Source of the DNA: Sphingomonas sp. Leaf9
Lineage (GTDB): Bacteria; Pseudomonadota; Alphaproteobacteria; Sphingomonadales; Sphingomonadaceae
NCBI RefSeq assembly: GCF_001421355.1
Contig: NZ_LMKC01000001.1
Span: 682,001-746,000, forward strand
Length of the DNA: 64,000 nt
Reading direction: 5' to 3'
The first letter of the stretch is position 1. Each line of letters opens with the position of its first letter. The translations under genes and the position numbers were made by a program. This document shows positions 8,260 to 16,390 of the stretch, piece after piece. The notes under the pieces were generated by a model, which ran no database searches, was not told the origin of the DNA, and saw only the letters and a program-made list of their open reading frames with translations.

Positions 8260-9212
8260 GCCGCGCGTTCCTCGACCCAGTTGGACCACAGCTGTTCGAC
8301 CTGCCGCCGCCGCGTGCGCCATGCGCTGGCGGGCAGCGGGCGGTCGTCCTGCCCCAGCCGCAGCGGCGGACGGTCGCGGAAATGGGTGGTGGGCAGCGCC
8401 CCGGCCCGGTCGGCCAGCGTGCGGCACAGTGCCTCGAACCGGCGGACATGGACGCCGTTGGCGCGCGTCCCCTGCCGGTTGGCGAGTTCGAAGCCGTGGC
8501 TGACGACCGTGACCGCCGCATGGGCCTGCGCGGCGGCATGGGCCAGCGCGGCGCGCATCTCGGCCGCCGACAGCGCGCAGATCTGGAAATGGCGCCGACC
8601 GCCGCCGGGCATGGCGATGGTCGTCACCGGCAGCTCGATCAGGCCGCGATGCGCGACCGGCGCGATCAGGTCGGGCGACAGCGACATGGCGCTGGGCCAC
8701 GGATGATGCGCGCCGTTGTGGCTGCTGTCATAGGCGAAGCCGAGCGCGGCCAGCGCGTCGATCGTCGTGTCGTTGGCGCTGTAGCTGCCGGCGCGGAACG
8801 CCACCGGATCGGGCGCGCCGCACGCGCGCAGCAGGTCGCGTGCCTCGCCCAGCATGTCCTGTTGTTGGTCGCGCGACAGGTCGACCAGTTCGAAGCTGCC
8901 ATGCGCCCGCCCCCGGTCGCCCACCGCCGCCCCGTCCCAGTTAGGATGCAGGTGCAACTGCACCTCTTGGCCCGCCGACAGGATCGCCGCCACGGTCGGG
9001 GCGATCGCGCCCATGCCATAGAGGCGCGCGGGCAGTGGATCGACGAAGAAGCATGCCTTCAGCCCGTACGCGCGCAGCCGCTCCAGCTGCCACCTCACCC
9101 CGACCCCGGCGGGTTCGAGCGAGCGGGCGACGACGGCCGTTGCGGGCAGGTCCGCCGCATGGTGCCGCCACATCAATTCAGTGTCGATCGTCAGGAATAC
9201 CGGCGTTGCCAT
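8256..9212 (-). CDS. Polysaccharide deacetylase-like protein (NodB fold)
   Basis: A 318-residue protein without a signal peptide. It begins MATPVFLTIDTE, where the Asp-Thr-Glu matches the metal/base motif of NodB-type deacetylases. HLHPNWDG at 87-94 carries the two metal-ligand histidines (87 and 89). FRAGSYSAND further on matches the conserved Arg motif. This supports metal-dependent hydrolysis of an N- or O-acetyl group on a sugar, probably in the cytoplasm. It is first in a two-gene unit with the FemAB-like gene (4-bp overlap). The start at 9212 fits the fold; a longer frame to 9686 would add about 158 residues with no family match. Confidence 0.75.
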   Translation of the reverse strand: MATPVFLTIDTELMWRHHAADLPATAVVARSLEPAGVGVRWQLERLRAYGLKACFFVDPLPARLYGMGAIAPTVAAILSAGQEVQLHLHPNWDGAAVGDRGRAHGSFELVDLSRDQQQDMLGEARDLLRACGAPDPVAFRAGSYSANDTTIDALAALGFAYDSSHNGAHHPWPSAMSLSPDLIAPVAHRGLIELPVTTIAMPGGGRRHFQICALSAAEMRAALAHAAAQAHAAVTVVSHGFELANRQGTRANGVHVRRFEALCRTLADRAGALPTTHFRDRPPLRLGQDDRPLPASAWRTRRRQVEQLWSNWVEERAA

Positions 9213-9447
9213 GGGCGTGTCCTGCACGGGGTCGCGTAAACATCCCATAAAGCCGCGCCCGCTGCATCGCATATTTTGTACGTGGTGTACCGTTCTTCCG
9301 TTAACCACTGTCTCGCAGATGCAGTGCGTATTGTTACCGCTGCGTACCGAAAATTGCCTGTAAATTGCGGGAATTCGGGGGTCGACACGGGGAACAGGAG
9401 CCGCGAAGGCGTCGTTGGGCGCGGTAACTTTATCTCCGGAGGGCAAG

Positions 9448-9621
9448 ATGATCGACGACGACATCGATCGCACCGACGCCATTTTCCTGGTCGCCCGCCA
9501 CGGCCGCGCGGCACCGGACGTGGCCGGATCGCGCAGTACCCGCGCCTGCAACCGGGGCGACACCGGCGAGGCCCGGCGCTGGCAGGCGATCCGCAACTTT
9601 ATCCAGCGGGGTATCCGGTAA
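9448..9621 (+). CDS. Small hypothetical protein
   Basis: A 57-residue acidic-then-basic protein starting MIDDDIDRTDAIFLVARHG and ending RRWQAIRNFIQRGIR. A strong ribosome site (CGGAGGG just upstream) fixes the start. There is no membrane segment and no recognised domain. It stands alone between the divergent deacetylase operon and the CcdA-like gene on the other strand. The clear Shine-Dalgarno sequence is the main evidence that it is expressed. Confidence 0.5.
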   Translation: MIDDDIDRTDAIFLVARHGRAAPDVAGSRSTRACNRGDTGEARRWQAIRNFIQRGIR

Positions 9622-9655
9622 GCACTGCGAACGGGAGCCGGTTGAGACACCGGCC

Positions 9656-9853
9656 TTATTCGGGCGACCCGGCCCAGTCGTTCCATTCGGCGATCGCCGC
9701 CGCCGTCTCGGCGCGCAGTCCGGCCAACGCCGCTTCCTCGACCGCCCGCAACAGCGCCGCGTGGCAGGTCGCGGCAACATCGATCCCCGCCGCCTGCGCC
9801 CGCGCCACCAGCGCCGGGTCGAGCGCGACCTCAACGGGCGTGGAAGAAGTCAT
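9656..9853 (-). CDS. CcdA-like antitoxin, orphan
   Basis: A 65-residue protein. The N-terminal half (TPVEVALDPALVARAQAAGIDVAAT) resembles the ribbon-helix-helix DNA-binding part of CcdA antitoxins. The C-terminal part, ending AAAIAEWNDWAGSPE, resembles the CcdA toxin-binding tail (the usual form has an EENREAIEAYN-like stretch). It overlaps the end of uvrC by 23 bp on the same strand, so it is probably translated from the uvrC message. No ccdB-sized ORF follows: the next 200 bp on this strand are non-coding or antisense to a small ORF. It may be a solitary remnant or a domesticated regulator. Confidence 0.6.
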   Translation of the reverse strand: MTSSTPVEVALDPALVARAQAAGIDVAATCHAALLRAVEEAALAGLRAETAAAIAEWNDWAGSPE

Positions 9854-11762
9854 AGACCCCCTGTGCCATCGCCTTGCTCACGCCGGGTGCCTTTTGCAGA
9901 TCCTCGAGGCTGGCGTTGCGCACCGCGCGGGCGGTGCCGAAGTGCATCAATAGCGCCTTCTTCCGCGCCGGGCCGATGCCGGGCACGTCGTCCAATGGGC
10001 TGGCCCCGATCGCCTTCGACCGTTTGTCGCGGTGGGCACCGATGACGAAGCGGTGCACCTCGTCGCGCAGCCGCTGGAGATAGAACAGCACCGGCGAATT
10101 GACCGGCAGCATCAGTTCGCGCCCGTCCATCAGGTGGAACACCTCGCGCCCGTCGCGGCCGTGATGCGGCCCCTTCGCGACGCCGACCATGCAGACATCC
10201 TCGATGCCCAGATCCTCCAGCACCGCCTTCGCCGCGTTCAGCTGCCCCTTGCCGCCGTCGATCAGCACGAGGTCGGGCCAGCCATTGCCGTCGCGATCGG
10301 TTTCGCGATCCGGATTCTCCTCCTGCGCGCGGGCGAAGCGGCGGGTCAGCACCTCCTTCATCATCGCGAAGTCGTCGTTGGTCTGCGCCTGCTTGATGTT
10401 GAACTTGCGATACTGGCCCTTGCGGAACCCCTCCGGCCCGGCGACGACCATCGCGCCCAGGGCGTTGGTCCCCTGGATATGGCTGTTGTCGTACACCTCG
10501 ATCCGGTCGGGCGGCCCCTCGAGTTCGAACAGATCGGCGACCTCGCGCAGCAGCTTGGCCTGGGTCGTGGACTCCGCGTTGCGGCGTTCCAGCGCCTCCT
10601 CGGCATTGCGCTTCGCCTGGTCGAGCAGGCGGCGGCGGACGCCGCGCTGTGGCACCGACAGCGCGACCTTGAACCCGGCGCGCTCGGCCATCGCCTCGGC
10701 CAGCACCTCGCTTTCCGCCAGATCGCGGTCGACGAAGACGTTGCGCGGTGGCGGCACCTCTTCGTAGAATTGCATCAGGAAGGCGGACATCACCTCCTCC
10801 TCCGGCACGTCGTTGGTATGCGCCGGGAAGAAGCTGCGATGGCCCCAATTCTGGCCACCACGGATGAAGAATGCCTGGATGCCGATCGTCCCCTCGCGGG
10901 CGGCCATGGCGAAGATATCGGCATCGCCGACGCCATCCGCATTGATCGCCTGAGACCCCTGAATGAAGGTCAGCGCCTTCAGCCGGTCGCGCAGGACGGC
11001 GGCCAGTTCGAAGTCCATATTCTCCGCCGCCGCCTGCATCTGCACGCCCAGCTTCGCCTGCACCTTGGTCGATTTGCCGCCAAGGAAATCCTTCGCATCG
11101 GCGATCAGCTCGGCATAGGCCGCCTGGTCGATCCGCCCGACACAGGGGGCCGAGCAGCGCTTGATCTGGTACAGCAGGCACGGCCGGTCGCGCGTCTTGA
11201 AGAAATTGTCGGTGCACGAGCGCAGCAGGAACAGCTTCTGCAGCGCGTTCAGCGTCTGCGTCACCGATCCGGCGCTGGCGAAGGGGCCGTAATAATTGCC
11301 CTTCGCCCGCCTTGCTCCGCGATGCTTCTGGATGCGCGGAAAGTCGTGGTCGGCGCGCAGCAGGATGAACGGAAACGACTTATCGTCGCGCAGCAGCACG
11401 TTGTAGGGCGGGCGATAGCGCTTGATGAGCTGCGCTTCGAGCAGCAGCGCCTCCGCCTCGTTATTGGTCGTGACGATGGTCATGCTGCGGGTCTGCGCGA
11501 CCATGCGCTGCAACCGCTTGGTCAGGCGCGACACCTGCGTATAGTTCGCCACGCGGTTTTTCAGCGCGCGCGCCTTGCCGACATACAGCACTTCGCCGCG
11601 CGCATCCTGCATCCGGTACACGCCCGGCCGCGCGGGCAGCGTCGCCAGCACGTTGCGGATCGCGGCAACACCGGCGTCGATGTCCGGCGCGTCCGACCCG
11701 CGCACGGTGAAGCTGGCCTTGTCCTCGTGGAAGCGATTGGGGGCGTTGGGGGTTTCCGACAT
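9831..11762 (-). CDS. uvrC: Excinuclease ABC subunit C
   Basis: Makes the two incisions in UvrABC nucleotide excision repair. In the 643-residue protein, the N-terminal GIY-YIG nuclease domain starts at about residue 40 (LPARPGVYRMQD then VLYVGKA). A Cys-containing stretch with CLLYQIKRCSAPCVGRID lies at about 195-215. A UVR interaction segment is at about 225-260, followed by the RNase H-like UvrC homology domain (PPDRIEVYDNSHIQGTNALG and DLVLIDGGKGQL). Helix-hairpin-helix motifs are at the end (DVPGIGPARKKALLMHFG, PGVSKAMAQGVYDFF). It lies 39 bp downstream of the GGDEF gene and overlaps the CcdA-like gene. uvrA is on the other strand about 25 kb away. Confidence 0.97.
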   Translation of the reverse strand: MSETPNAPNRFHEDKASFTVRGSDAPDIDAGVAAIRNVLATLPARPGVYRMQDARGEVLYVGKARALKNRVANYTQVSRLTKRLQRMVAQTRSMTIVTTNNEAEALLLEAQLIKRYRPPYNVLLRDDKSFPFILLRADHDFPRIQKHRGARRAKGNYYGPFASAGSVTQTLNALQKLFLLRSCTDNFFKTRDRPCLLYQIKRCSAPCVGRIDQAAYAELIADAKDFLGGKSTKVQAKLGVQMQAAAENMDFELAAVLRDRLKALTFIQGSQAINADGVGDADIFAMAAREGTIGIQAFFIRGGQNWGHRSFFPAHTNDVPEEEVMSAFLMQFYEEVPPPRNVFVDRDLAESEVLAEAMAERAGFKVALSVPQRGVRRRLLDQAKRNAEEALERRNAESTTQAKLLREVADLFELEGPPDRIEVYDNSHIQGTNALGAMVVAGPEGFRKGQYRKFNIKQAQTNDDFAMMKEVLTRRFARAQEENPDRETDRDGNGWPDLVLIDGGKGQLNAAKAVLEDLGIEDVCMVGVAKGPHHGRDGREVFHLMDGRELMLPVNSPVLFYLQRLRDEVHRFVIGAHRDKRSKAIGASPLDDVPGIGPARKKALLMHFGTARAVRNASLEDLQKAPGVSKAMAQGVYDFFHAR

Positions 11763-11801
11763 TCCCGCCGATTTAGGGAGCGCGGCCCGCGAGCGCCAGC
11801 G

Positions 11802-12905
11802 TCATGCCGCCGCCGCGGTACGACCCCGGCTCTTGGCGCGGTACATCAGCAGGTCGGCCCGCTGGATCACATCGTCGATCGAGCGGTCGCCGGGTTCGAT
11901 CGGCGCCGCGCCGATGCTGAGCGTCCATGCCGGCAGCCCCGCCTCCCCGCGACCGGCGCAGCGGCGCAACCGTTCGGCGGCCTGTGCCGGATCGTCGGCA
12001 CGGGTGATGACAAGGAATTCGTCGCCGCCCAGCCGCGCGACGAAATCGCCGCCGACGCTGCGTTGCAGAGCCGTCGCGATCGCCACCAGCACCCGGTCAC
12101 CCACCGCATGGCCGTGGCGGTCGTTGATCGCCTTGAACCGGTCGACATCGATCAGCAGCGCCACCCGCCCCGGCACCAGCAGTTCGGCCGCGCCCGCCGC
12201 CAGCGCGGCACGGTTCCCCACGCCGGTCAGCGGATCGCGCAGCGCCATCTGGCGCAATTGCTGTTGCGATCGCAGCCCGGGGATCGACAGCAGCGACAGG
12301 TTGGCGATGCCCATCAGCATCTGATCGGCCAGCATCGGGACCAGCGCGATGTAATGCACCGCCCGGGCCGACAGGAACTCGCCGATCGCCGCCGCCACAT
12401 AGCAGGGCACATAGACCAGCAGCGCGACCCCGGCGAACCGGCGCATCGTCCGCGTGCCGTCATCGGCGCGGCTGACCAGCAACGGCCAGCAGAACAGGAA
12501 ACTGGCAAACCCCAGCCCGAGCGACAGCAATATCCGCGCCGTCATCGCCCCCGCTGCACCGGGAAGCCCCATCGCGATTGCCGGCACGATCGCCACGCCG
12601 GCAACGACGCCGAGCATCCAGCGCTTCAGCGGCACCTGTCCATCGAAGGCACGAATACCGGCGAGGATGAACGCGATCGACAACGCCAGCAGGCCGTTGA
12701 GCGGCCCCGCCGCCCAGGGCGACAGCGGCTCCCCGGCCGCTTCATAGCCGAGCAGAACCGCGCTGTAGCTGCCGGTCGCGGCCGCCCACCACCACATATA
12801 CGGCGTCCGTTGCCGCCACCCGGCCGCCGCGAACACCAGCGCGAACGCGGTGCTGGCGAGCAAACTGCACAGGCGCAGCGTGGAAAGGTCGGGCAGGTCG
12901 AACAT
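11802..12905 (-). CDS. Membrane diguanylate cyclase (GGDEF)
   Basis: A 367-residue protein. Residues about 8-205 contain roughly six membrane helices without a recognised periplasmic sensor. The C-terminal 165 residues are a GGDEF domain (RDPLTGVGNRAALAAG, DVDRFKAINDRHGHAVGD and the intact active-site VARLGGDEFLV). It should make cyclic di-GMP from two GTP. The usual inhibitory-site Arg of RxxD is absent: the four residues ending six before GGDEF read V-G-G-D. Product feedback may therefore be weak. The ATG at 12905 is chosen over an in-frame extension to 13133 that overlaps the upstream oxidoreductase. No EAL domain is present. Confidence 0.9.
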   Translation of the reverse strand: MFDLPDLSTLRLCSLLASTAFALVFAAAGWRQRTPYMWWWAAATGSYSAVLLGYEAAGEPLSPWAAGPLNGLLALSIAFILAGIRAFDGQVPLKRWMLGVVAGVAIVPAIAMGLPGAAGAMTARILLSLGLGFASFLFCWPLLVSRADDGTRTMRRFAGVALLVYVPCYVAAAIGEFLSARAVHYIALVPMLADQMLMGIANLSLLSIPGLRSQQQLRQMALRDPLTGVGNRAALAAGAAELLVPGRVALLIDVDRFKAINDRHGHAVGDRVLVAIATALQRSVGGDFVARLGGDEFLVITRADDPAQAAERLRRCAGRGEAGLPAWTLSIGAAPIEPGDRSIDDVIQRADLLMYRAKSRGRTAAAA

Positions 12906-12955
12906 TCCGGGCGAGCTTACCGGTCGAGCGTTAACGGCTTGTAACGCGACGAAAT

Positions 12956-13945
12956 CTACCCCGCCCGTGCCGCTTCGATGATGCGCAGGCCACGTACTGC
13001 GTCGACCGGATCGACCGGTACCTCGCCTTCGCCCCGGATCGCATCGCGCATCGCCCGGTAGAACCCGCGCCAGTCGCCCGTTTCCGACCGCACCGGACGC
13101 GCAGCACCCTCGGCATCGGTCAGCAGGCCCCACTGATGATCGGGTTCGATGCCATAGCCGCTGTCGGTCGGCATTCCGCCGGCACGCAGCACCGCCTCCT
13201 GCGGATCGATGCCATGTTTGACGAAGCTGCCCCTGGTCCCGTGCAGGGCGAAGCGCGGGCGGGGGGCGGCGACCAGCGAGGCGGAACCGATGGTGACGCG
13301 GCGCGCGCCATAGCGCAGCACCACCTCGAAATAATCGTCGACGCCGGCGCCGTCGCGCTGCGTCGTCACGTCGCCCGCGACCGCATCGGGCATGCCGAAC
13401 AGGCGGATCGCCTGATCGATCATATGGGGGCTGAGGTCGCTCAGCAGTCCGCTGCCCGGCCCGCCCTCCTCGCGCCAGCCTGGCTTGATCGCGGGGCGGA
13501 ACCGGTCCCAGCGCAGCTCGGCCAGCTGCACCTCGCCCAGCGCATCCTCGCGCAGCAACCGTTCGACGGTCAAGAAATCGCTGTCCCAGCGACGATTGTG
13601 GAACACACTGAGCAACCGCCCCGCCCCGCGCGCCAACTGCACCAGCGCGACGGCATCGGCGTCGTCGGTGGCCAGCGGCTTGTCGACCACGACATGCCGC
13701 CCGGCGGCCAGCGCCGCCTGCGCCAGCGGGGCGTGGCTGTCGTTGGGCGTGGCGACGACGATCAGGTCGAGGCTGTCGTCGTCGATCAGCGCCATCGGAT
13801 CGGCGTGGCGCACGGCACCGGGAAAGCGATCGGTCGGGCGCGAGGTGGCGATCGCCGCCAGCTCCATCCCCTCGACGGTCGCAATCAGCGGCGCGTGGAA
13901 CGACGCGCCGGCAAGGCCGAACCCGATCAAGCCGACGCGCACCAT
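12956..13945 (-). CDS. Gfo/Idh/MocA-family oxidoreductase
   Basis: A 329-residue NAD(P)-dependent enzyme. The N-terminal Rossmann fold has VRVGLIGFGLAGASFHAPLI (a GFGxAG motif), then VVATPNDSHAPLA and the family hallmark HVVVDKPLA around residues 88-96, which contains the Lys-Pro pair. The C-terminal domain has SDLSPHMIDQAIRLFG, with the expected His. Such enzymes oxidise or reduce sugars, inositols or related compounds, but the substrate cannot be read from the sequence. The stop of the small secreted protein gene lies 1 bp upstream of its ATG, so the two are likely in one transcript. Confidence 0.88.
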   Translation of the reverse strand: MVRVGLIGFGLAGASFHAPLIATVEGMELAAIATSRPTDRFPGAVRHADPMALIDDDSLDLIVVATPNDSHAPLAQAALAAGRHVVVDKPLATDDADAVALVQLARGAGRLLSVFHNRRWDSDFLTVERLLREDALGEVQLAELRWDRFRPAIKPGWREEGGPGSGLLSDLSPHMIDQAIRLFGMPDAVAGDVTTQRDGAGVDDYFEVVLRYGARRVTIGSASLVAAPRPRFALHGTRGSFVKHGIDPQEAVLRAGGMPTDSGYGIEPDHQWGLLTDAEGAARPVRSETGDWRGFYRAMRDAIRGEGEVPVDPVDAVRGLRIIEAARAG

Positions 13946-13946
13946 G

Positions 13947-14246
13947 TCAGTTTAGCTTCGCGAGTTCGGCAGCGACCTTCGCGACCTGTTCATCGGTGAC
14001 CTTGCCCTGGGCATAGGGCTGGACCTGCTTCAGGCTCATCCCCTTGAACATCGGGTAGGATTCGTGTGCCAGCATGCCCGGAAACTGCGCGTCGAGGATC
14101 GCCTTCCCCTTCGGATTGGCAGCGATGGCTTCGATGCTGCTGTCGATGGTCAGCTTGGCGGTGGCCGACGCCGGGGCCGGCGCGGTCTGGGCCGAGGCGG
14201 CCAGCGGCGTCGCCAGCAACGCGGCGGCGGTGAACAGGAACTTCAT
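13947..14246 (-). CDS. Small periplasmic protein, unknown
   Basis: A 99-residue protein with a clear signal peptide (MKFLFTAAALLATPLAASAQ, cleavage likely after AxA at about 20). The mature region is short and helical, Lys/Ala/Val-rich, with DSSIEAIAANPKGKAILDAQ and ending KVAAELAKLN. The pattern suggests a small periplasmic helical protein. It has no cysteines and I assign no function. It lies 78 bp downstream of the secreted alpha/beta hydrolase gene and 1 bp upstream of the Gfo/Idh gene, in the same direction. Confidence 0.7.
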   Translation of the reverse strand: MKFLFTAAALLATPLAASAQTAPAPASATAKLTIDSSIEAIAANPKGKAILDAQFPGMLAHESYPMFKGMSLKQVQPYAQGKVTDEQVAKVAAELAKLN

Positions 14247-14324
14247 GGCAATCCCTCCATGGGCTTGGTCGCCCGCACAAGGACTTAGCGCCCCGCCCGG
14301 CCGCCGCCAAGCGGGGCGCGGGGG

Positions 14325-15263
14325 TCAACCCGCTCGCTTCGTCCAGCCATGCATGTCCATCCAGCGGACGAACGCGTCGAACCACCCGGTGCTGGTCGTC
14401 GGCTTCGGATACATGCCGAACCCGTGCCCGCCCTGTTCGTACAGGTGGAATTCGACCGGACGCTTCGCCGTCTTCCACGATTCGATCAGGCCGAACCCGC
14501 TATTCGCAAAGAACGGATCGTCGGCCGCGATCGCGACGAACAGCGGCGGCGCGTCGGTGGGCACCGGCCCCATCGCGGCGAGCGGGCCGTACACGTCGCC
14601 GATGAACGCGGGCTTCGCGGGGCCGTTCGACAGGGTGGTCGCCATGGTCAGCATCGCGCCGGCCGAAAAGCCGATCATGCCGATGCGGTTCGGATCGACC
14701 TTCCATTCGCCCGAGCGCGACCGGATCAGCGCGAAGGCGGCATTGGCATCGGCGATCTGCGGGGCGAGCATGTTGCCGGCAGCCCCCGGCGCTGGACGCG
14801 GGCGGGGTGCGGTGCCGGAAAACATCTCGCGCATCGACGTTTCGAACCCGGCCATGTCAGCCGGCGTCTGGTTCAGGCGATATTTCAGCACGAAGGCGGC
14901 GACGCCGCGCTCGGCCAGCGCCTTGGCCACGTCCCAGCCTTCGTTCGACATCGACAGCGTACGAAAGCCCCCGCCGGGCGCGACGATCACCGCCGTGCCG
15001 GTGGCCTTGGCCGGATCGGGCAGGAACGGGGTCAGCGTCGCATCGGTCACGTTGCGGGTGAAGCTGCTGCCATATTGCCGGTGCCACGATTCCTTCGCGG
15101 TCGCGCCGGGCAGCGTCCCGGTGTTCAGCGGGATGGCATTGGGCTGGGCCGGGGCTGCCATCGGCTCCATCCTGTCGCTCTGCGCCAGTGCCGGCGTGGC
15201 AATCGATACCAGTGCCGCGCCGATCGCCCAGCCAAGCGTACGCCGCCCGTGAAATGCTCGCAT
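14325..15263 (-). CDS. Secreted alpha/beta hydrolase (esterase-like)
   Basis: A 312-residue protein with an N-terminal signal peptide (RRTLGWAIGAALVSIATPALA). The oxyanion-hole motif VIVAPGGGFR is followed by the nucleophile elbow GFSAGA (Ser nucleophile). Acid and His regions lie near the end: AIAADDPFFA, and EQGGHGFGM with the likely catalytic His. This arrangement fits the acetyl-xylan-esterase/carboxylesterase-like branch of the alpha/beta hydrolases, acting in the periplasm or outside. The first in-frame ATG (15320) would place 19 polar residues before the signal peptide, so the ATG at 15263 is used. Confidence 0.82.
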   Translation of the reverse strand: MRAFHGRRTLGWAIGAALVSIATPALAQSDRMEPMAAPAQPNAIPLNTGTLPGATAKESWHRQYGSSFTRNVTDATLTPFLPDPAKATGTAVIVAPGGGFRTLSMSNEGWDVAKALAERGVAAFVLKYRLNQTPADMAGFETSMREMFSGTAPRPRPAPGAAGNMLAPQIADANAAFALIRSRSGEWKVDPNRIGMIGFSAGAMLTMATTLSNGPAKPAFIGDVYGPLAAMGPVPTDAPPLFVAIAADDPFFANSGFGLIESWKTAKRPVEFHLYEQGGHGFGMYPKPTTSTGWFDAFVRWMDMHGWTKRAG

Positions 15264-15356
15264 AAACCCTCTCCCTGTTATTATCGGGCGAGTATCCTCA
15301 CGGCTCGGGGCGTTGTCCAACGATTCTTGTTAGCGGTAACGGTTATCATGGAGACG

Positions 15357-15382
15357 CGTATCCCCGCACAGGCGGGGACACG
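15357..15382. repeat. Dispersed palindrome, diverged copy
   Basis: CGTATCCCCGC then ACAG then GCGGGGACACG. One arm position is changed compared with the copy at 4947-4972. It lies between the SMR transporter gene and the hydrolase gene. Confidence 0.55.
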
Positions 15383-15394
15383 GTTTCAAGAAAC

Positions 15395-15715
15395 TTACCC
15401 CTGCGCGAACAGCTTGGTGCCGACCACGCCGACGACGATCAGCACCATGAAGCCCGCCTGCACCGGCGCGATTTTTTCCCCGAACAGCATCGCGCCGCCG
15501 ATGATGACCCCGACCGCGCCGAGGCCGGTCCACACCGCATAGGCGGTGCCGGCCGGAATGCCGCGCATCGCCAGCGCCAGCAGCCCCATATTTACGAACG
15601 ACAAGGTGATCGGCACGGCGGACGCGGCCAGCGTCCCCTGCCCCGCCGCCCATTTCAGGCTCAGCGCCCAGATAATCTCACACACGACCGCAACCGCGAG
15701 AATGGCCCATGCCAT
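15395..15715 (-). CDS. sugE: Small multidrug resistance transporter, SugE/Gdx type
   Basis: A 106-residue four-helix inner-membrane protein of the SMR family. The membrane-buried Glu is in AVVCEIIWALSLKWAAG (Glu13). Helix 3 holds the SugE-type signature GTAYAVWTGLGAVGV. SugE/Gdx proteins exchange protons for guanidinium or small quaternary ammonium ions. The EmrE-like branch is the alternative, but the CEIIWALSLK and IPAGTAYAVWTGLGAVG patterns favour SugE. It reads in the same direction as the upstream DUF805 gene, separated by 75 bp with a hairpin. Confidence 0.85.
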   Translation of the reverse strand: MAWAILAVAVVCEIIWALSLKWAAGQGTLAASAVPITLSFVNMGLLALAMRGIPAGTAYAVWTGLGAVGVIIGGAMLFGEKIAPVQAGFMVLIVVGVVGTKLFAQG

Positions 15716-15752
15716 ATCGCTTACTCCATTTGCGGGCTCGGAAAGGAAACGG

Positions 15753-15782
15753 GCACGGCCGGAAACCCGAAAGAGGCCGTGC
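15753..15782 (-). terminator. Hairpin between DUF805 and sugE
   Basis: A perfect 8-bp stem (GCACGGCC/GGCCGTGC) with a 14-base loop, just after the DUF805 stop and 37 bp before the sugE start. On the minus strand it is followed only by a broken T/C tract (CCGTTTCCTTTCC), so it could terminate the atp transcript or form part of the sugE leader. It does not show the ACGR loops of the guanidine-II riboswitch. Confidence 0.4.
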
Positions 15783-15790
15783 GAAAGGGT

Positions 15791-16390
15791 TCAGTCCAGC
15801 GGTGGACCAAAGCGATTGGGTCCGGGATCGCTCGGTCGGCACAGTTGCACGACCAGCACGGCCAATGTCGTCAGATAGACGACGTTGTTGCCGAACAGCA
15901 GCAGGAACGCGCCGGTATCCGGCACCATGTCCCGCTGCCCGAACTGATCGAAGACCAGCCAGAACGCGATCAACCCGATGCCGAGAAACGGCACCGGCAA
16001 CAGCCCGACCCAGCCGGGCCGCCCGGAATCATGCAGCCTGCGGACGACCGATGCCGCCAGCAGCAGCAACGAGAACAGGGTAACGATGGCGACGCCGGGG
16101 ATGAACCAGCGCATCGGCTCCAGCATCAACGTCGGCGGGACCGGTCCATCGATCTGCATTGAATAATAGCCGGGGCCGGCGGTCACCGTGGTCCGATCCG
16201 GATTTGCTTCCGCAAAAGCCGCCATGTTGCGGGCGATGCCAAGGAACATCGGAATACCGACGATCATCCCGGCGATCATGTTGGCGACCATGACGCAGGC
16301 GACCCACGGCCAAAACAACCCGCGCGGCTCGCGACCGGACCACCGCGTCAGCCGCTGGAGCTGAAACCACGGGGTCCGGTGCGGTGGCAT
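15791..16390 (-). CDS. DUF805 membrane protein
   Basis: A 199-residue protein with four or so membrane helices. The DUF805 hallmark is VVRRLHDSGRPGWVGLLPVP, which contains the conserved RRLHD followed by a Gly-rich turn and a helix. E. coli YhaH belongs to this family; its function is unknown. Its start codon overlaps the stop of the ATP synthase b gene by one base (TGATG), so it is translated as the last gene of the atp F0 operon. A role in ATP synthase would be pure inference from position. Confidence 0.8.
   Translation of the reverse strand: MPPHRTPWFQLQRLTRWSGREPRGLFWPWVACVMVANMIAGMIVGIPMFLGIARNMAAFAEANPDRTTVTAGPGYYSMQIDGPVPPTLMLEPMRWFIPGVAIVTLFSLLLLAASVVRRLHDSGRPGWVGLLPVPFLGIGLIAFWLVFDQFGQRDMVPDTGAFLLLFGNNVVYLTTLAVLVVQLCRPSDPGPNRFGPPLD

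Noticed and set aside
9448..9655. ccdB toxin next to the CcdA-like gene
   Set aside because: No frame of about 100 codons on the minus strand follows, and the + strand ORF of 57 residues does not resemble CcdB.
10032..12944. 970-codon + strand frame opposite uvrC and the GGDEF gene
   Set aside because: It is fully antisense to two clear genes and has low-complexity His/Arg/Gln content.
15716..15790. Guanidine riboswitch in front of sugE
   Set aside because: The single stem lacks the paired ACGR loops of guanidine-II and the conserved elements of ykkC-type RNA. It was kept only as a hairpin.
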